DNA of 64,000 bases from Kappaphycus alvarezii (Eukaryota > Rhodophyta > Florideophyceae > Gigartinales > Solieriaceae). The stretch spans positions 1,178,001-1,242,000 of the forward strand of contig NADL03000620.1 of assembly GCA_002205965.3 (NCBI GenBank), written 5' to 3'. Numbering within the stretch: position 1 is the stretch's first letter; the number at the start of each line of letters is the position of its first letter. A program made the translations under genes and the position numbers. Positions 11,909 to 26,800 of the stretch are shown here, piece by piece. The notes beneath the pieces are model-generated. The model had not been told where the DNA came from. It made no database searches and was given only the letters and a program-made list of their open reading frames with translations.

Positions 11909-14900
11909 TGATAGGGGAGAAAGGGGGATTGTGGGAAGAAGACAATATGTGTAGGTTTAGGAGTAGGGGAGGGGGGTCGCTAGGTCGACGCTGCCTCCTG
12001 AGAGTTGCACAACCGACTCGGGTGCTACCTATATAACAGAAACCGAGCGGTAGTGGCGGAGATTTGTCGGTACAGTAGTGCGCTTACTGTACACTACTGT
12101 ACTCGACCTTAAAAAATAATTAAAACTACTAGGTAAAAAGATAGAAAGTACAGTACTTTACCTTAAAAAATCATCATAGATAGTACTAGAAACACATAAA
12201 AATCACCTTCCAGCCACTTCCATCAACACCACCCCGTCCTCAAACTGCAACCCGGGTGCAGTATACAGTGAGCTCGGCCAGCTCGGGGTAGAGGTCGGCA
12301 GACCCTTGCAGACCCTCTCACACACCTGCACAACCCCCGAACCGCAACACACTCGTTCTCCTTCTTCCCGCACCCAAGCACCAAGCCACCAACTCTTGAG
12401 GCCTTGTATCCTCAGAAGCTCTCATCTTCTCCCGCGCACCGCCTTCGCCTCGAAGCTCAGTGTTGATCCAGGTCAGACAAAGCCTCCGCGACTAGCCTAT
12501 CCACTGAGCGTGTAGAGGCGAAGGAATCCGGTGGTATCGTCGTCCCAAAATCCCCTGTGGATTAGTAGGATCGCGCATACGAAACAGACCGCTGTTAGGG
12601 AAAAGCGGGAAGGCGATCGGAGGAAAGATCAACTGTGCAGCGAACCAAGCTTGGGAACCTATGGTGCAGTTGAGGAGTGCGTGGTGAGAAGATAACACTT
12701 TGAAAGGGTGAAAAAGAGTCCAGAGTCGGGCTTTTTCGCTCGGAGAGGCAAATTAAGATTCCATATGGCTGCTTTTTACTCAAAAAAAAGAAAAAGACAT
12801 ATAGGGAATTAAAGAAAGGGACGAACGATGGATATCACGGCTCAATCAAGTGCTCCTAAGCCTTCAGGTGGCTCGAGCGCAAGACAAAAGGAACTACTCT
12901 CCACGCGTGGGTGGCGCGGCCGGAATGGCGACCCCGTATGAGATGAGCCAGTATCGGGGATGAGGAACTTTCCAAACGCGACAAGGCCCGTAATAGCGAG
13001 AACGGAGGGCAGGCCACTTAGCAGCTGAAGTTAACGCCTGGACATGTGCCACTAGAATCCAATCCCCCACGTTCAACATGCGAGGCTCAGCAGAGGTCGA
13101 ATCACCCATTCTATGCATCTGTTCTTCTCGACGCTGAGCGAAGGGCAGAGGAGGCCAGAAGTTCCATCTTGCGATGTGTATCGGAAGCGACGTCCACCAA
13201 CACGACGGGTCAGAAGGAGTCATGCGTGGAACTACTCCGAACATCAGTTCGAACGGCGAAGCTCCCGCGGAAAGGCGACGGCGGCGGTATCCGTACAAGA
13301 CATGGCGAAAACACTCTTCCCAATCCATACCTTGGCCGACAACCATCTTCTTCACGGCTGTCTTGATGGTTCGTACCATCCTTTCGGCTCTACCATTAGA
13401 CATAGGAGCATACGCAGAACAGTAGTCCAGGTAATTCCATGTTTATTCATGAAGTCAGCGACGGCAGCAGCGGTGAAGCACCCAGCGTTTTCGCTGATAA
13501 TGGTCTTCGGGGGACCAAAAGGGTGCATAAATTCACTCTTGATGAACTGGGAGACAGTTGCAGCCGACGAGTCTTTGGTGGCTACTGCGATTGGCCAACC
13601 AGTCAAATGCTCGAAGGCGATGAGCAGATACTTCTTTACGGCGTTTGATATCGGCAGAGGTCCCGCGAAATCGATCGAATAAGTTTCAAAGATATTCGTT
13701 AATGATACATTCAAAGTCGTACGGTACGGCGGAATGGGCCTCGTCTTCTGGCACCCCACACAAATTTTCACGTAGTTTTGAATGTCTTGGTGCATCTGCG
13801 GCCACCAATAACGGTCTATGACAAATTTTTTCGCCGTCTCCTTGTCCCAAAGTCCGATATAGTCGTGAAAGATCTTCAATATCGCGACACTTTCCTTCAT
13901 GAACGGTACAGAGTTTAGCCTGTTTCTGGTTAGTCTCAGCAGCTTTCCTTCCCACACCATGAAGTTTTTAGCCATACACTTGACCGAACGACGCTTCTCT
14001 TCATCATCAATTCGGATCTTCAAACTTTGCAAGTGACGTGCGACGTCGAGGAGGGAAGGCTCGATTATGGGATTCTCTTCGGTAGCGGCAGAATCCAGCA
14101 CCGCAACTAAGTCTCCTTCATCAGATCCAGAGGCAGGAGACGGAAGGGTGGGTACTATACGCGAGAGAAAATCAGCTGCTCCGTTTCCCGTACCTGGCCT
14201 GTATTGGACCTCGAATTCATACTCCGCAAGGAAGTGCATCCATCGCGCCAACCTTCCGTGAATGTAGTTTTTCTTGAAGGCGTAACGAAGGGCCTGATGG
14301 TCGGTAATGAGCTTGAAGGGCTCCGTTGATAACAAATAAACTCTGAATTTCCTTAAAGCGCAAATAACGACTAGGGCCTCCCTCTCGCAGGCGGAATAGT
14401 TACGCTCTGCTGAGTTCATCGTCCGGCATGCGTACTGCACGGGATGAATCTTGCCATCTTCCTTTTTCTGGGCTAGGACTGCCCAAACGGCGACATTAGA
14501 AGCATCGGTTTCCACGATGAAGGCGGAGTCGAAGTCCGGGAAGGCAAACACCGGCGGAGAAGTAAGCTTCTGTTTCAGAGTTTCGAAGGCGGCAGTCATC
14601 TCCTCCGTCCATTCGAACTTCCCATTGCCCGAAGTTGCTGCGTGAAGGGCAGAGGATATTCCGGCAAAGTCCTTGATGAAACGACGGTAATACCCGGCGA
14701 GGCCAAGAAAGCTACGCACCTCCGTTGAGTCGGTAGGAACGGGGGCCCTTTTTATGGCATCAATCTTCTCGTTGTCGACGCGGAATCCACGCTTGTCTAC
14801 GAAGTGACCGAGCAGCTTTACGCTTGGCATAGCAAACGCGCATTTTGTAATCTTAAGCTTAAGTCCTGCGTCCCCGACTGCCTTGAAAAGGACAGCCAAG

Positions 14901-17826
14901 CGATCAATTTGCTCCTCTTTAGAGTTGGAGAAGATCAAGACATCATCAAGATAGACACGGGCGAAGGGAACGTCCTTCAGTACGTAATCCATCATGCGCT
15001 GAAATGTGAAAGGCGCGTTCATTAGACCAAATGGCATCACCTCGAACTTGAAGGTAACAAAACGGCTCACGAACGTAGTCATCTCCTTACACTCTTCGGC
15101 CATGCGGATTTGCCAGTACCCGCAAACAAATCAAGGGTGGTGAATATAGAGCTACCCTTTAGGTCGTCAAAGATCTCTTCTATCTTAGGTAGTGGCCAAC
15201 GATCCGCCTTCATCTTGCGGTTTGGAGTGCGACAATCCACGCAGAAACGAGGCCTCCCGTCTTTTTTCGTCAGGATACCCACTGGAAACGACCACGCCGA
15301 CGACGCTGGGGTTATAATCCCAACATCTAACATGTTGTAGATTTCTCGACGGGCGATTTCGTTGTTTCGAGGCGACATTCGGCGATCCCTGTGATAGATC
15401 GGGGTAGGATCCTTCATTTCAAAGGAATGCTTTGTCAGCACGACTGCAGGACGCATCTCGTCTATAGTCCAGGCGACGATTCCCGTGTCGCGAAGCAAAC
15501 CATTTATCTCACTTTGCGATTCTTTTTCCAGATGAGCGAGTCGAGCTCTCAGAGCATCCCGCATTTCCTCCTTCTTCTCTTCTTCGTCGGTGGTGCTTTC
15601 TTCACCGATGGGACCTTCGCTCGATCCGGTAAAATTGTCCTCGCGGATGGATAGGGCCAGTTCTTCTTCCGAGGACTCCGAGGACTCCGGAACGGCGTTC
15701 GAATCAGAGGTAAAATCTTCACTGGGAGTCCCTATCTCTTCGACCTCGACCATTTTCTTCTCGATAGACTTAGTATCAGGCTCGAGCGGGAGCACAACTT
15801 CTTCGGAACCAATGGTTAAACGGACGCCCTGTGCCCCGAAATCCATATCCGCACGCATAGCTGTGAGCGTAGGGAGGCCTATTATTAGGTCCAAAGGAGA
15901 CTTTTCGATGACAAGGAAGTCTATTTTCACGGCTTGGTCCCCAAAGGTCGTCGGGATCTTGACCAGCAAACCTACAAAGGAAGAGCTGTCACCGTTCGCA
16001 ACAGTTATCCTTTTAGGTGTGTAGTTAAGTGAGAGGTAAAAACGTCTAGACAAATCAGCTGACATGACGTCCGGTACGGCTCCCGAGTCTAGTAGAGCCC
16101 AGACCTCGGTACCGTAAACTTTGAGTTGAACCAACCGTAATAAACGAGGACCCGAATTCGAAACGACTGCGACACGTGAAATAGACTGTTTTCCCAGCAA
16201 ACGGCGCAGGACTTCGGTAGCTCCTTCAGCATCTCCACGGAGAAGCTGACCGAATGTCAAACCGCAATTTGCATTTGCAAGCTCGGAAACAACGTCGTAT
16301 TTTCCTACGTATTCCTGCAGCTTATTAGAATTCTTCTTCCCGCGGCTCGATTTCTTCGCCTTCTTCTTACGGCTAATGATTCGAAATTCTTCCGGGGGTA
16401 GGGCTGGGCCCGGCTGCATAACGCAAGCGTGGGACCAGTTACGAGGCGAGAGATCGGTATGCCTCCGTGATTGTCCTGACGGGGCTTTTTGGGTAGTGCT
16501 TCTCCGTCGGCGTTTCTTTTCGCGACATTCACTCCTTCGATTTGTGAGGAGTCGGTTTCGGACAAGTCTTCTCGGAGGACACTCACTCGGTCAATTCACT
16601 CGGTCGATTCCTTCCCCGTCTTCTTTCTTATCGGCGGGGCTTCTTCTCGAATTGTTGCTCTTCTTCCACCAGACCAGCACTTAGCATCTGAGTGACCCAT
16701 CTTTCCATAAAGGGAACAGCGGTTGTTACGATGGGGGTTCTTCTCGCAATTCATTGCGTTATGGCCAAGTTCGTTGCAGTAAGAGCATAGGCGGACCGTA
16801 TTATTTTTCCTAGGGGCTGACAATGGTCCAGCCCCGTCATCTCCCTTAGTCTTCTTCAGAAAAAGAGTCAACTTCGAGAGGTCTTCGGCTTGAGCGTCCA
16901 CTTTGTCTTCGTTGTTCCTAGAACTCGAATCCGGGCGAACCAGCAAGCATGCTGGCGTAAATTCAGCAGTGCGGCTAGAAAGATCAGCAAAAGCCACACG
17001 ATTAGAGTGAAAGTCCTTCAGCGCCTTGACGATTTCCGGATAATCCTTGGGTCCCCGAAATGCCAAAAACTGCTGCAGCTCCTTGTGTCGACAGGCGGCA
17101 GTGCGAAGGAATCCGAATTTTGCGATGTTGTCGAACCCCGCCTTCTCGTGGAGGCGTTCAATTTCCCTAAAAGAACCAAGAATGTCTTCTAGTTCAAGCC
17201 CAATCTCTAGGGCTTGGCAGATGACGTCCTCCGGGTTTTCATCCTTCGCGAAATGCTCGAGAAACTTCTGTATAAACTCAGCGTAGTTTTTCGCTTCGGG
17301 GACGAGCTCACCATTCGACGTAAACGTATCATAATAGATGTCAAATGATGCGCCGTCTAGGTGTGCCAGGAGAGTGAGAGCTTCCGCCTCGTCTGGTTTG
17401 GATGCCATCGCGACATTCTCAAAGAAAAAGAAGAATTTTTGCACAACGCTCGTGCTGTCGAACACGCTGGGAGTATCGGCCCTGCGCAAGAGTACCATGA
17501 TAGCAGAGAAAGGGGATTGTAGGGAAGAAGACAATAGGTGTAGGTTTTAGAGTAGGGGAGGGGGGTCGTAGGTCGACGCTTACTTCTGGGAGTTGCACAA
17601 CCGACTCGGGTGCTAAATATATATCAGAAACCCGAGCGGTAGTGGCGGAGATTTGTCGGTACAGTAGTGTGCTTACTGTGCTTACTGTACACTACTGTAC
17701 TCGACCTTAAAAAGTAATTAAAACTACTAGGTAAAAAGATAGAAAGTACAGTACTTTGCCCTAAAAAATCATCATAGATAGTACTAGAAACACATAAAAA
17801 TCACCTTCCAGCCACTGCCATCAACA
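11909..17826 (-). mobile_element. Ty3/gypsy LTR retrotransposon, reverse orientation
   Basis: The LTRs at 11909-12228 and 17498-17826 are close matches with TG...CA ends. The target duplication AATCT lies at 11904-11908 and 17827-17831. The gene order on the minus strand is gag, protease, RT, RNase H, integrase. It is younger-looking than the copia copy: most of pol stays open over long stretches, with only a few indels. The insertion split a unit of the ~280-bp array. Confidence 0.95.
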
Positions 17827-20800
17827 AATCTCGTCGTGAAGGAGAGTAGAAATAGACAATCGTTGATCTGTGTACTGTATTGCGCCGCAAGCAACAAAAC
17901 ATGCACTGCTGGATGTTTTTGGCAATGAATTACACAAGCGTTTTATTTTGGGACATCAAGGTGTTTATCAGCGGCTAGTTGGATTAGAGTTTGTTAGACT
18001 TCAAGGGCATGCCATCGCGCAAATGGCATGCCCTTGTGTCGTTCATGTCGGCTTACACTGTAGTGAGGCCGCTGCACCTTGCCATTACAGTAGTCGAAAC
18101 AGCCGTGAATCTCGTCGTGGAGGAGAGTAGAAATAGACAATCGCTGATCTGTGTATTGGGATGCAGTCAACAAAACATGCACTGGTGGATGTTTTTGTCA
18201 ATGAAGTATACAAGCGTTCTATTTTTGGATATCAACGCGTTTGTCAGCGGCTATTTGGATCAGAGTTTGTTAGACATCAAGGGCATGCCAACGCCCAACT
18301 GACGTATCCTTGAGGTCTAACAAACTCAACTGACAGCTCTTCAACCTCACAAACCCAACCTCTCTTCAAACAACCACCCCTACATCCTCATGCCCCCTTC
18401 CCCCCCGGAGCCCGCCCGGCGCCCCGCCCGCGCTCGGCATGGATGAGTACGTCCTATGAAGCCATTGCTTCAAGCCCGCCCCGCCGCCCACAAACCGCCC
18501 CCACACTAGTGCCCCATCACGAAGGTCGAGCTTCCACGCATCGACCCTGCTATTGGCGCATGTGTCATGAGCCTTCCGCAGGCTCAAGCGCTCATTGGCC
18601 AACCGGCCAGCGCATCTTCTCAGGCCCTCGCCCGTGCCCGGGTGCTCGTTGCTCTCGACGCCTCCGCCCCCGGTCGTGTCAATCCGCGCACGGGGTATCT
18701 TGAGCCCACGCCCCCTCCCGACCCGCAACTCGCTCACTTGGGTATCGCAACTACCCCGGACCGCTCCTTCGCCTCCTACCAGGCTGCCCAACAGCCACCC
18801 TCGCCAACACCTCGCTGCCCCCGCACGTCCTCATCCCTCACGTGGGAAAATCGACGTTCGTCTATTTCCCCGACACTGCCCGTAAGGAGATGTTCTCCAT
18901 CCTAGCCCACCTCCAGTGCATGTTTCCGGACCTCCAAACCAATACTTTTGATTATCGCGTCCACCGCCGCAGCCCGGCACGACTCCGCTGCCCAAGGAGT
19001 CGTGATCCGCCTAGGCCGAGAGGCCACCCGCCTACTTGACCCAACCCTTCGCTCACGGGTCCTCCCCTACGTCCGCACGGCCCTCGCAACAACCCTGCGT
19101 CGCCGCGCCCGCGACGTCATCGACACCCGTCGTGCCGCCCGAGCCCGCCCCTCACTCGCCGAACCCAAGACCCCCATCCCACCCAAGACCCCCGTCCCAA
19201 CCAAGACCCCGCCAATCTCGCCCGCCCACACGTTGTGAGCCCCACTCAATCCACCACCCCTGCCCTGAACACCCCTGCCCCCACCTCTCCCGGCTCCGCC
19301 CGATACAAGCGCCCCAACGCGCTTCCGGCCTCCTCCTCCACCCCTCCCGCACCCGGGCCCGCCCCTCAACAATCCCCCGACCTCACCCTGCAATCCCCGG
19401 GCTCTTCCCCCTCGGCGATCAAACGCCGCTGCGCGGCAACCGAAGAGGCCCCGCGGCGGAGTTCCTTATGGTGCCCACCGCAACCCCGACGCCCCCGGCC
19501 GTTCTTCCCCTCACTGTCGCCTCCTCGGCGCCACAGGGTCGGGAGTCAGCCACACCCGCTGCCATACCGCAGTCGTCCGCAGGCATACAAGATGTCCCAC
19601 CTCCGGCCCAGGGACCCGCACAAGACCCCCGCTGCCCCATCCCTCCAGCCGTCGGCGCGTCCGCAATGGAAGGAGTGCGGTTGGGTGACGGCTCCTCCGC
19701 CTAACCATCCTCCTCATGGACATCTCCACTCCACCCCCTCCTCCCCCCTCCGCTGCATCTCCCTTACCAAGCCCCGAAGACATCCTCCGCACCCCATACC
19801 GGGAAACGGACGTCTTTCAGGATATCCCATTCCCATGTCTCAAGCCCTTCACGCTCATTTTATCAAGCTGGACCAAGCCGCCGCCAACGCAAGGGAGGAC
19901 GAGGCCACCTACCGTGCCTTCCTGCACATCCACACGCTGCCAACCGCTGTCCTCCGCTGCAACTTGCGCGGGGAGGATGGCTGGTAGCATAGCAAAGTTT
20001 GACGGGCCGCACTAGGTGCCCGCATCTGGCGCGCCCATACTGGAGCTGAATGGAACGCGCTGTGGTTTGAAGCCCTCCGCGCCCATGACGCTCGCTCTGA
20101 GTGGATCCAGCAGCACCGCCCCGCTTACGGCTCAGGCTCCATCGACGCACGGCGCGCCCGTCGCGCTGAAGCCCTCTGTGCAGACGCCCGCTACGGCAAG
20201 GCCATGCGGTCCCTGCACAACGCTCCGCTAGCCGATGTGAATGACCCGCACACCATCCAAGCGTTGCGTGATCTTCACCCCGCGCCCGATCACGCCCATC
20301 CCTGAAGACAGCCTTCCTCCACCACCACCTCAATCACGGCAGACGCCGTGGAGCAGGCTGTACGAGGTATTTCTCGTGATACGACCGCGGGACCGTACCG
20401 CACGCCAGCACGCTGGTTCCACTTGCTACTTAAAACATCGGTCAGCCCAACGGCGGGTTGACAGGGAAAAGTGTGCTTACGAAGTTGATGACGCGGATCG
20501 CGCGTGGGGAACTGCCGGTCTCGGTCCTGCCCCTGCTCGCTGCCGCAACATTACTCCCGCTACGGCCGAAACCGGATAGAATCCGTCCCATCGCTGTGGG
20601 ATCGGTCCTCCGCCGCATCGTCACCAAGACGCTGCTGCCGAGCGCCATCGATGAATCTCGAGACTTCCTCTCGCCATTCCAAACAGTCAATGGTATCAAG
20701 TCCGGGATGGATGCGGTCATCCACGACACCCGCACCCTGCTTCGCCGTTTCTCCGGTGCTCCGCATGTTGCCACGGTCTTCATTGACGCGCACAACGCGT

Positions 20801-23800
20801 TCAACCGCGTTGATGGCCAGTCAATGCTGTGGCAACTTCCAGCCCTCGCTCCTTCTCTGGCCCGCTTCGTGAATATAATATACGGTCGCACTCAGCCACC
20901 GTTGCTTATACCGAATCGCCAGAACACGGCTATCACGAGTGCTCAGGGCACCCAGCAGGGTGACCCGGCCAGTATGTTGCTGTTTTCCCTCACGATCCAA
21001 CCACTTATCCGGAAAATCGTCGTGGACAGCAACATTGTGCTGAATCAATGGTGCGCGGACGACGGGACCCTAATAGGGACACTCCAGGGTCTGCGCCGTG
21101 CTCTCCGCCTCCTGCAGGCCGAGGGTCCGGCAGTTGGCCTCTATGTCAACGCGAGGAAGACGCGCATTCACTGGCCGAACACGCTCCTGCCGGACCGCAC
21201 GGACTTCCTCCGCGAATTTCCTCTGTCCGAGTGCTCGCGCGACGGCTTCGAGCTCCTGGGAGCGCCGATTGGCAACCGGGCCTTCACCGATGTATACCTA
21301 CGGGGCAAGGTCGATGGGTGCCGCCGCACCCTCCGACTGCGGACCCATGTTCATGAACCCCGCGCCCGTTTCCACACGCACCGGCTGTGCGCGTCGGCAT
21401 GCCTCGTCACTCACGCGTTTCGGCTCGCCGACCCACAAGACTCGGCCCCCGCTGCACAAGCCTTTGACGCCCTGCAGTCGTCTTACTCGGAGCTACACGG
21501 GATCACCCTGACAGACACTGCATGGGACCAAGTCACGCTACCGATTCGCCAGGGAGGTCAGGGATTCACCCTCATCTCCCCATTCCTACACGGCGCGGTC
21601 GCAGCTAGTATCCTCGACGCGGCTCCGGCCCGCGAGAGATCGGCATCGTACACCACGCAACGTTCCGCCGCCCTCTCCGGTCACCGATACCGGGGCGACA
21701 GGGCGTTCTTGGTGCGACAAGCCTTGCCGCGAATTCGAGACTTCATGCAATGTATCCCCGGGCGTCCGTACTCTGTCGACCTGGGGTCCTTTGACCCATG
21801 CCTGCTTGCTGCCAAACTATCCAACCTCCAAACCTTCCTAAATGGTGTGCAGCAGGAGGCACAGGTAAGGGTCCACTGGCGCGACGACTCATGGGTGACA
21901 CACTCCAACCCGACTCAACACAGCACCCAACAAGTTCGACATCGGACCCGCCGCCGCATTCCTCACCGCTCATCTCACAACCGCGACGGTTGTGTCCTCG
22001 GCCCACTGGCAGACCATGCTCCGCCGGCACCTCGGCCTCCCCGTATGTGACGACTCCCGCCCGCTCACCTGCACCCACTGCAACAAAACTATGGACGCAC
22101 TCGGGGACCACGCGGCGGACCTCTGCCCAGCCGGTTTCGGTCGCTGGCATCGCCACAACTCGCTGCGCAACGTTTTCAGCTACCACGTTGCTCGCGCCGC
22201 GGGCCTGAACTGCCAATACGAGGTCCCGCTGCTTGTTCCGTGAACGAATATCCGCCCTGCAGATTTTCTGATTCAACCCCCGCCCCTGCCGACTGGCCAA
22301 CAGGTCCGCCCATAGCCTGCGATCTTACCATTGTCTCTCCGTTCAAGAAAGGCGTGCGCACAAGGGCCTCACAAATGGCCGGCGGCGCCGCCGACATTGC
22401 CCACCGAGACAAAGTCAAAGACCTGGAGCGCAAACTGGTACGCCGCATCCCGCCCCCCTCGCACAACACCCTCCAGGAACCGAACTTCAAGTTTCAGCCC
22501 CTGGCTTTCGACTCCTTGGGTGCCCCATGCCCCGCCTCTATTCTGTTCCTCGGAAGACTTCATCCCGCGCATTGTGGAGAAGTTTAAGGCCACCATAGGA
22601 GTGATCCGCGGACATATTTATCAGCGCATAAGTTGCACACTGTGGTCTTCTGTTGCAATGGCGATTATATCGCGAGCCCCACTGCACGTGCCTGACGTGG
22701 AACATCCGGTTAGTTCTTCGCCGTACGGTCAGACCTGTACTGTACACGATAGATACTCAGTGAAGTAAAGTTTCACTCTTCAATCTTTCTTCCAATCAAT
22801 GACGTTCAAAGCAGCGAGTGCGCCTGATATAACCGCGATGATAAACGGCTAGACCATGCCCGCCTATTTCCTACTTGCCTCTCTCCGAGACACATCCCTT
22901 GCCAAAACACAAACCGTTCACGCAGTCGTTCAGCGCACCTCGCGAAAACATCACCATCAAACCCCACCCTCACCCCATCCGCCACCACAACAGCCCTCTC
23001 ACCTCAACAGCAAATAAATCAACACGAAAAACGCAAACGCAAACAAAAACAACACACACATATGCCCCCACCGCCACTCCTCGCCAACCTTTTCACCTCC
23101 CCTATCACCCTGCCCACCCTCCCCCCCGCCTCATCAAACGTTCCCCCCATACTTTCCAGCATCGAATTCTGCACCCGCACTTCATCCCCCAAATCCAACG
23201 CCAGCTACACCCACCCCATCCAAACATCCAAACATCCAAAACACTCACGTCAATTGCCTTGATTCCCTCAAATCCCATCCCCCGCACCAAACCATAAACA
23301 AAAAACGCAAAAAAATTACTCACCCACTCAACATACATGTCTCATCTCTCCCACTCGCCCTCGTAATCCATCCACTGACATTTCATTCGCAGCCTCCATG
23401 GCTTCACGTTCTGTCGCTCCGCCCGTATACGCGCTGCTGATTCCCGTTCGTCGAACGCCTTGCGGCCCGAATAATAACGCCCTTTTCTGTGCATCGTCCG
23501 TTCGTCCACGCAGTGCCATGTTTGCGCGTCAGGTATGTGGAGCTGTTGGTGTGCGTTGACGCCGTGGTTGTTTGGTGGTATGTTGTTTGTAGGCGCATGC
23601 GGTGCTTAGCGGGATGTGGGATTTTGGGGTCTTACTCATTTTCTTCCGTACTTGTACTGTACAGGGCCAATAAAATTGACTAGCTTTAGACCGGTAGACA
23701 AACATCTGCATGTTGCGGGCTTCGACCAATCGCTGAAGCTGTACACGTGGACCAAATGGCATAGCTGAGCTTTTGATAAAGCCGAGAGGATACATACCTT

Positions 23801-26800
23801 CGGCTTAAAGCTTCCGATACCTCTACTCATCGATCTCCGCAATACCTTTCCCCACCTTCCACTTAACGCCTGGTACACGGACGACGGTAATCTCATCGTG
23901 CCACTGGAACAAGCCAGATCCGTGCTCGTATTTCTCTCCGACCACGGACGACACTCTGGGTTCCATATTAACCTAGCCCACAACAAGACTTCCGCATGGT
24001 GACCGACCGCCCCGTCCCAGGACCGCCTAAATGCCGCCGCCTTGCCATGCGATTTCAAGACCGAGGAGGCTACCACTGTGCTCGGTAGCTCTGTCGGCCG
24101 CCCCGCAGCATGCCTCCGCCTCGTTGACGATACCTTTGACACCATCCGCACGTTTTGGGCGTCTCTCGTCATGCTGAACGACCTCCACATCGCCTTTTAG
24201 GTCCTTCGTTTCTTCGCATCCTCATGTCGGCTCATGTATCTTTTCCGCAGTACCCCGCCGCACTTAACCGGTGCCCTTGCCAAGTCGTTTGACAAGGGAT
24301 TGCGAAGGGTATTCGAAAAGATACACCGCCGCCGAACCGACACAGGCTGGACCCAAGCCACACTCCCCTTCCGCGTGGGTGGCCTCGGCATTAGCTAGAC
24401 CCAAGGCGTTCACATTATCGCCTACACGGCATCCCTCCTCGGCAACTCCGCACTCGTGCAACAGGTTCTCGGCCCCGCCCGCCTCCTCGCTCCATCCTAT
24501 GACCCCCTTGCAATCGCCCTCGACCTCCCCTCAACCTCCAACTTGAGAGCCAGATCTCTCGAACGTCCCGACTCGACTCCCCCCACCCCCGGCACCTCCA
24601 AGACGAAATCACAGCATGCCTCCACACCAATACCCTACATCGGCTACAAAATCTGACACCCGCATCCTCCACTCACCACCGCGCCCGCTTGGCGGCCGCT
24701 GCCTCAACCGCCGCATCCGCTCCATTCTACACCCTACCGCAGTCTGGCAACGACCTCTACATCGAAGCCGAGGTCTGGCGCACTATGGTTTACATTCGCC
24801 TCGGTAACCCCATATTCGACGGCTCTCGTCTCTGCTCAATGTGCTGCGCAACATCCGCCCAGCACCTCCCCGTACTCGACGCACTTGGTCACCAAGCCTC
24901 CGTCTGTAAGGGCGCAGTAGGTGCGGTGAGGCGGCACAACCGTTTACGAGACACTCTCTACCGCCACTTCACCAACCATGCCATTGGCCTGTCTCACGCG
25001 AACGGGCCCTGGTGGCCGACCTCCTCAAAAGCCCGGCCGAACAACAGAAACTTGACCTCGTCATTGACGACCCCTCTTCGCTCCCTCCTCGCGAGGAATC
25101 GACGTCACCATCGTCAGCCGGTAATCTCGCCACTACCTAGACCTCGCCGATGGCGGAACATCCGCGCTCGAACGAGCCACCCTGAAAAAGCACAACTACA
25201 ACCGCCCTCCTTGCCAGTCCGAGGGCATCGAACTGCGCCCCTTGGCAATCGACGTTTATGGCCAGATCGACATCTCCGGCCTCCAGCTCCTCCAGGACAT
25301 TGCCAACTGCACCGCCGCCAGGCGGTCTCGCTAGGCGGGAAAGCCTTCCTTCACGGAGTTTCGTGCGCTTCGTACAATGGTGTCAGCTTCCGTGCAGCGG
25401 TATACTGCCGTCATGACCAACCAGCGCAGATTCTGCGCGGTTGAACCCCAATAGGTCCAGCCGGGGCCGTACAGTCCCCTCGTAACGCATTTTAGATTCC
25501 GCGCAAAGGAGCGGGACCGTTTCGTCGAAGACGGGGACTCCTAACGCAGCATCACCGAACACACATCATCGTATGTGGGTGACCACAGACGGATGGGCAG
25601 TGAGGAATGCCGCACCAGGTGTATCCAAAAAAGCGTTACGGCGGATGCGTTGACGAATCTTGGGTTCAGAGTGCGACGAAGAGTTCTGGAATAGCGATCG
25701 ATCATCACCTTTCCAAAATCATTCAGCGGACGACTCGCACCAGGCCTGATATATAATACTGGTTGTAATATCAGGTTTGGACGCGACGGTAGCCCCTGTA
25801 AGTGCGTCTGGGAGGCCTCCATGTTGTGCTGAGAATGACGGGAGACGGCTTTGGAAAAATGTGAATAGATTTCGATCCGCTTCCGCGTACGTGAGTGAAC
25901 GGGAGTTAGCAGCACAAGTGTCATGTTGGTGTTCCACTTGCACGGAATCAATAAGGCTAGTTGCGTGTGCAGCGACATTCAGCGTGGCTAAGGGCGTGAA
26001 TCTGTGATCGCCATAGCGGAAAAGTAGTGCTACATATTGGCGCACCGTGGCTGTCATCGGTACATAATTTGACTGGGAGTAAAATCGCATCTGGTCTGTA
26101 TCAAATTGTTGTGCGATGGCGGTTGTCACACTGGGCGGTGTTAGCTTGATTATGTGGTGTAGCTTGCACGGAGAGGCACAAACTCTGTGTAGATGGAATC
26201 GGATCCGTGCATCCCCAATCCCGTCAATCAGCAAGAGTGTCCTGTTGCAGTCATCGATTTTCCAAGTAAGGAAGTTCTCCATAAAAGATGTCGACCCAAT
26301 CGGGGCAACGGGGAGGTCGATGCCCGTGTTAGAGAAGTTCTCACAGGGGAGGCGGCGTAGCAAAGAAGACATCTGGTTGACGGGTTGGGAAGGCCAGAAA
26401 AGGCGTGTTATGGTTGGGTTTAGAAAGAACCTGTGGTCCGGTCCTTTGGAGCACAGTATTTGAACTGCCCTGTCTAGCTCAGTGTGAGTGCATATGAGAG
26501 TGCAGTCGTTGGCGTACCAGCGATGGAGGCTTAGCTGCGTGGTCTCTGCTATTGCATTCGGCAAGGGGTGCACTACCAGGGAAAACATAAACATGCTAGC
26601 CGAGTCTCCTTGTTGCATTCCGGCTTGGCTGACGATGTCCGGTTAAGACGCCGCCGGCAGAATCAGCGACGGCGTTTGGCGCGCGTAGACCATGTTTAAG
26701 AACCGACAGAACGAGAGTACCTCGGAGGGAAGCAGGTCGATCATATGTTGCCTCAAGAATCGGTTGAATGCGTTGTGCGCATCGATCGAGAGGAGCATGT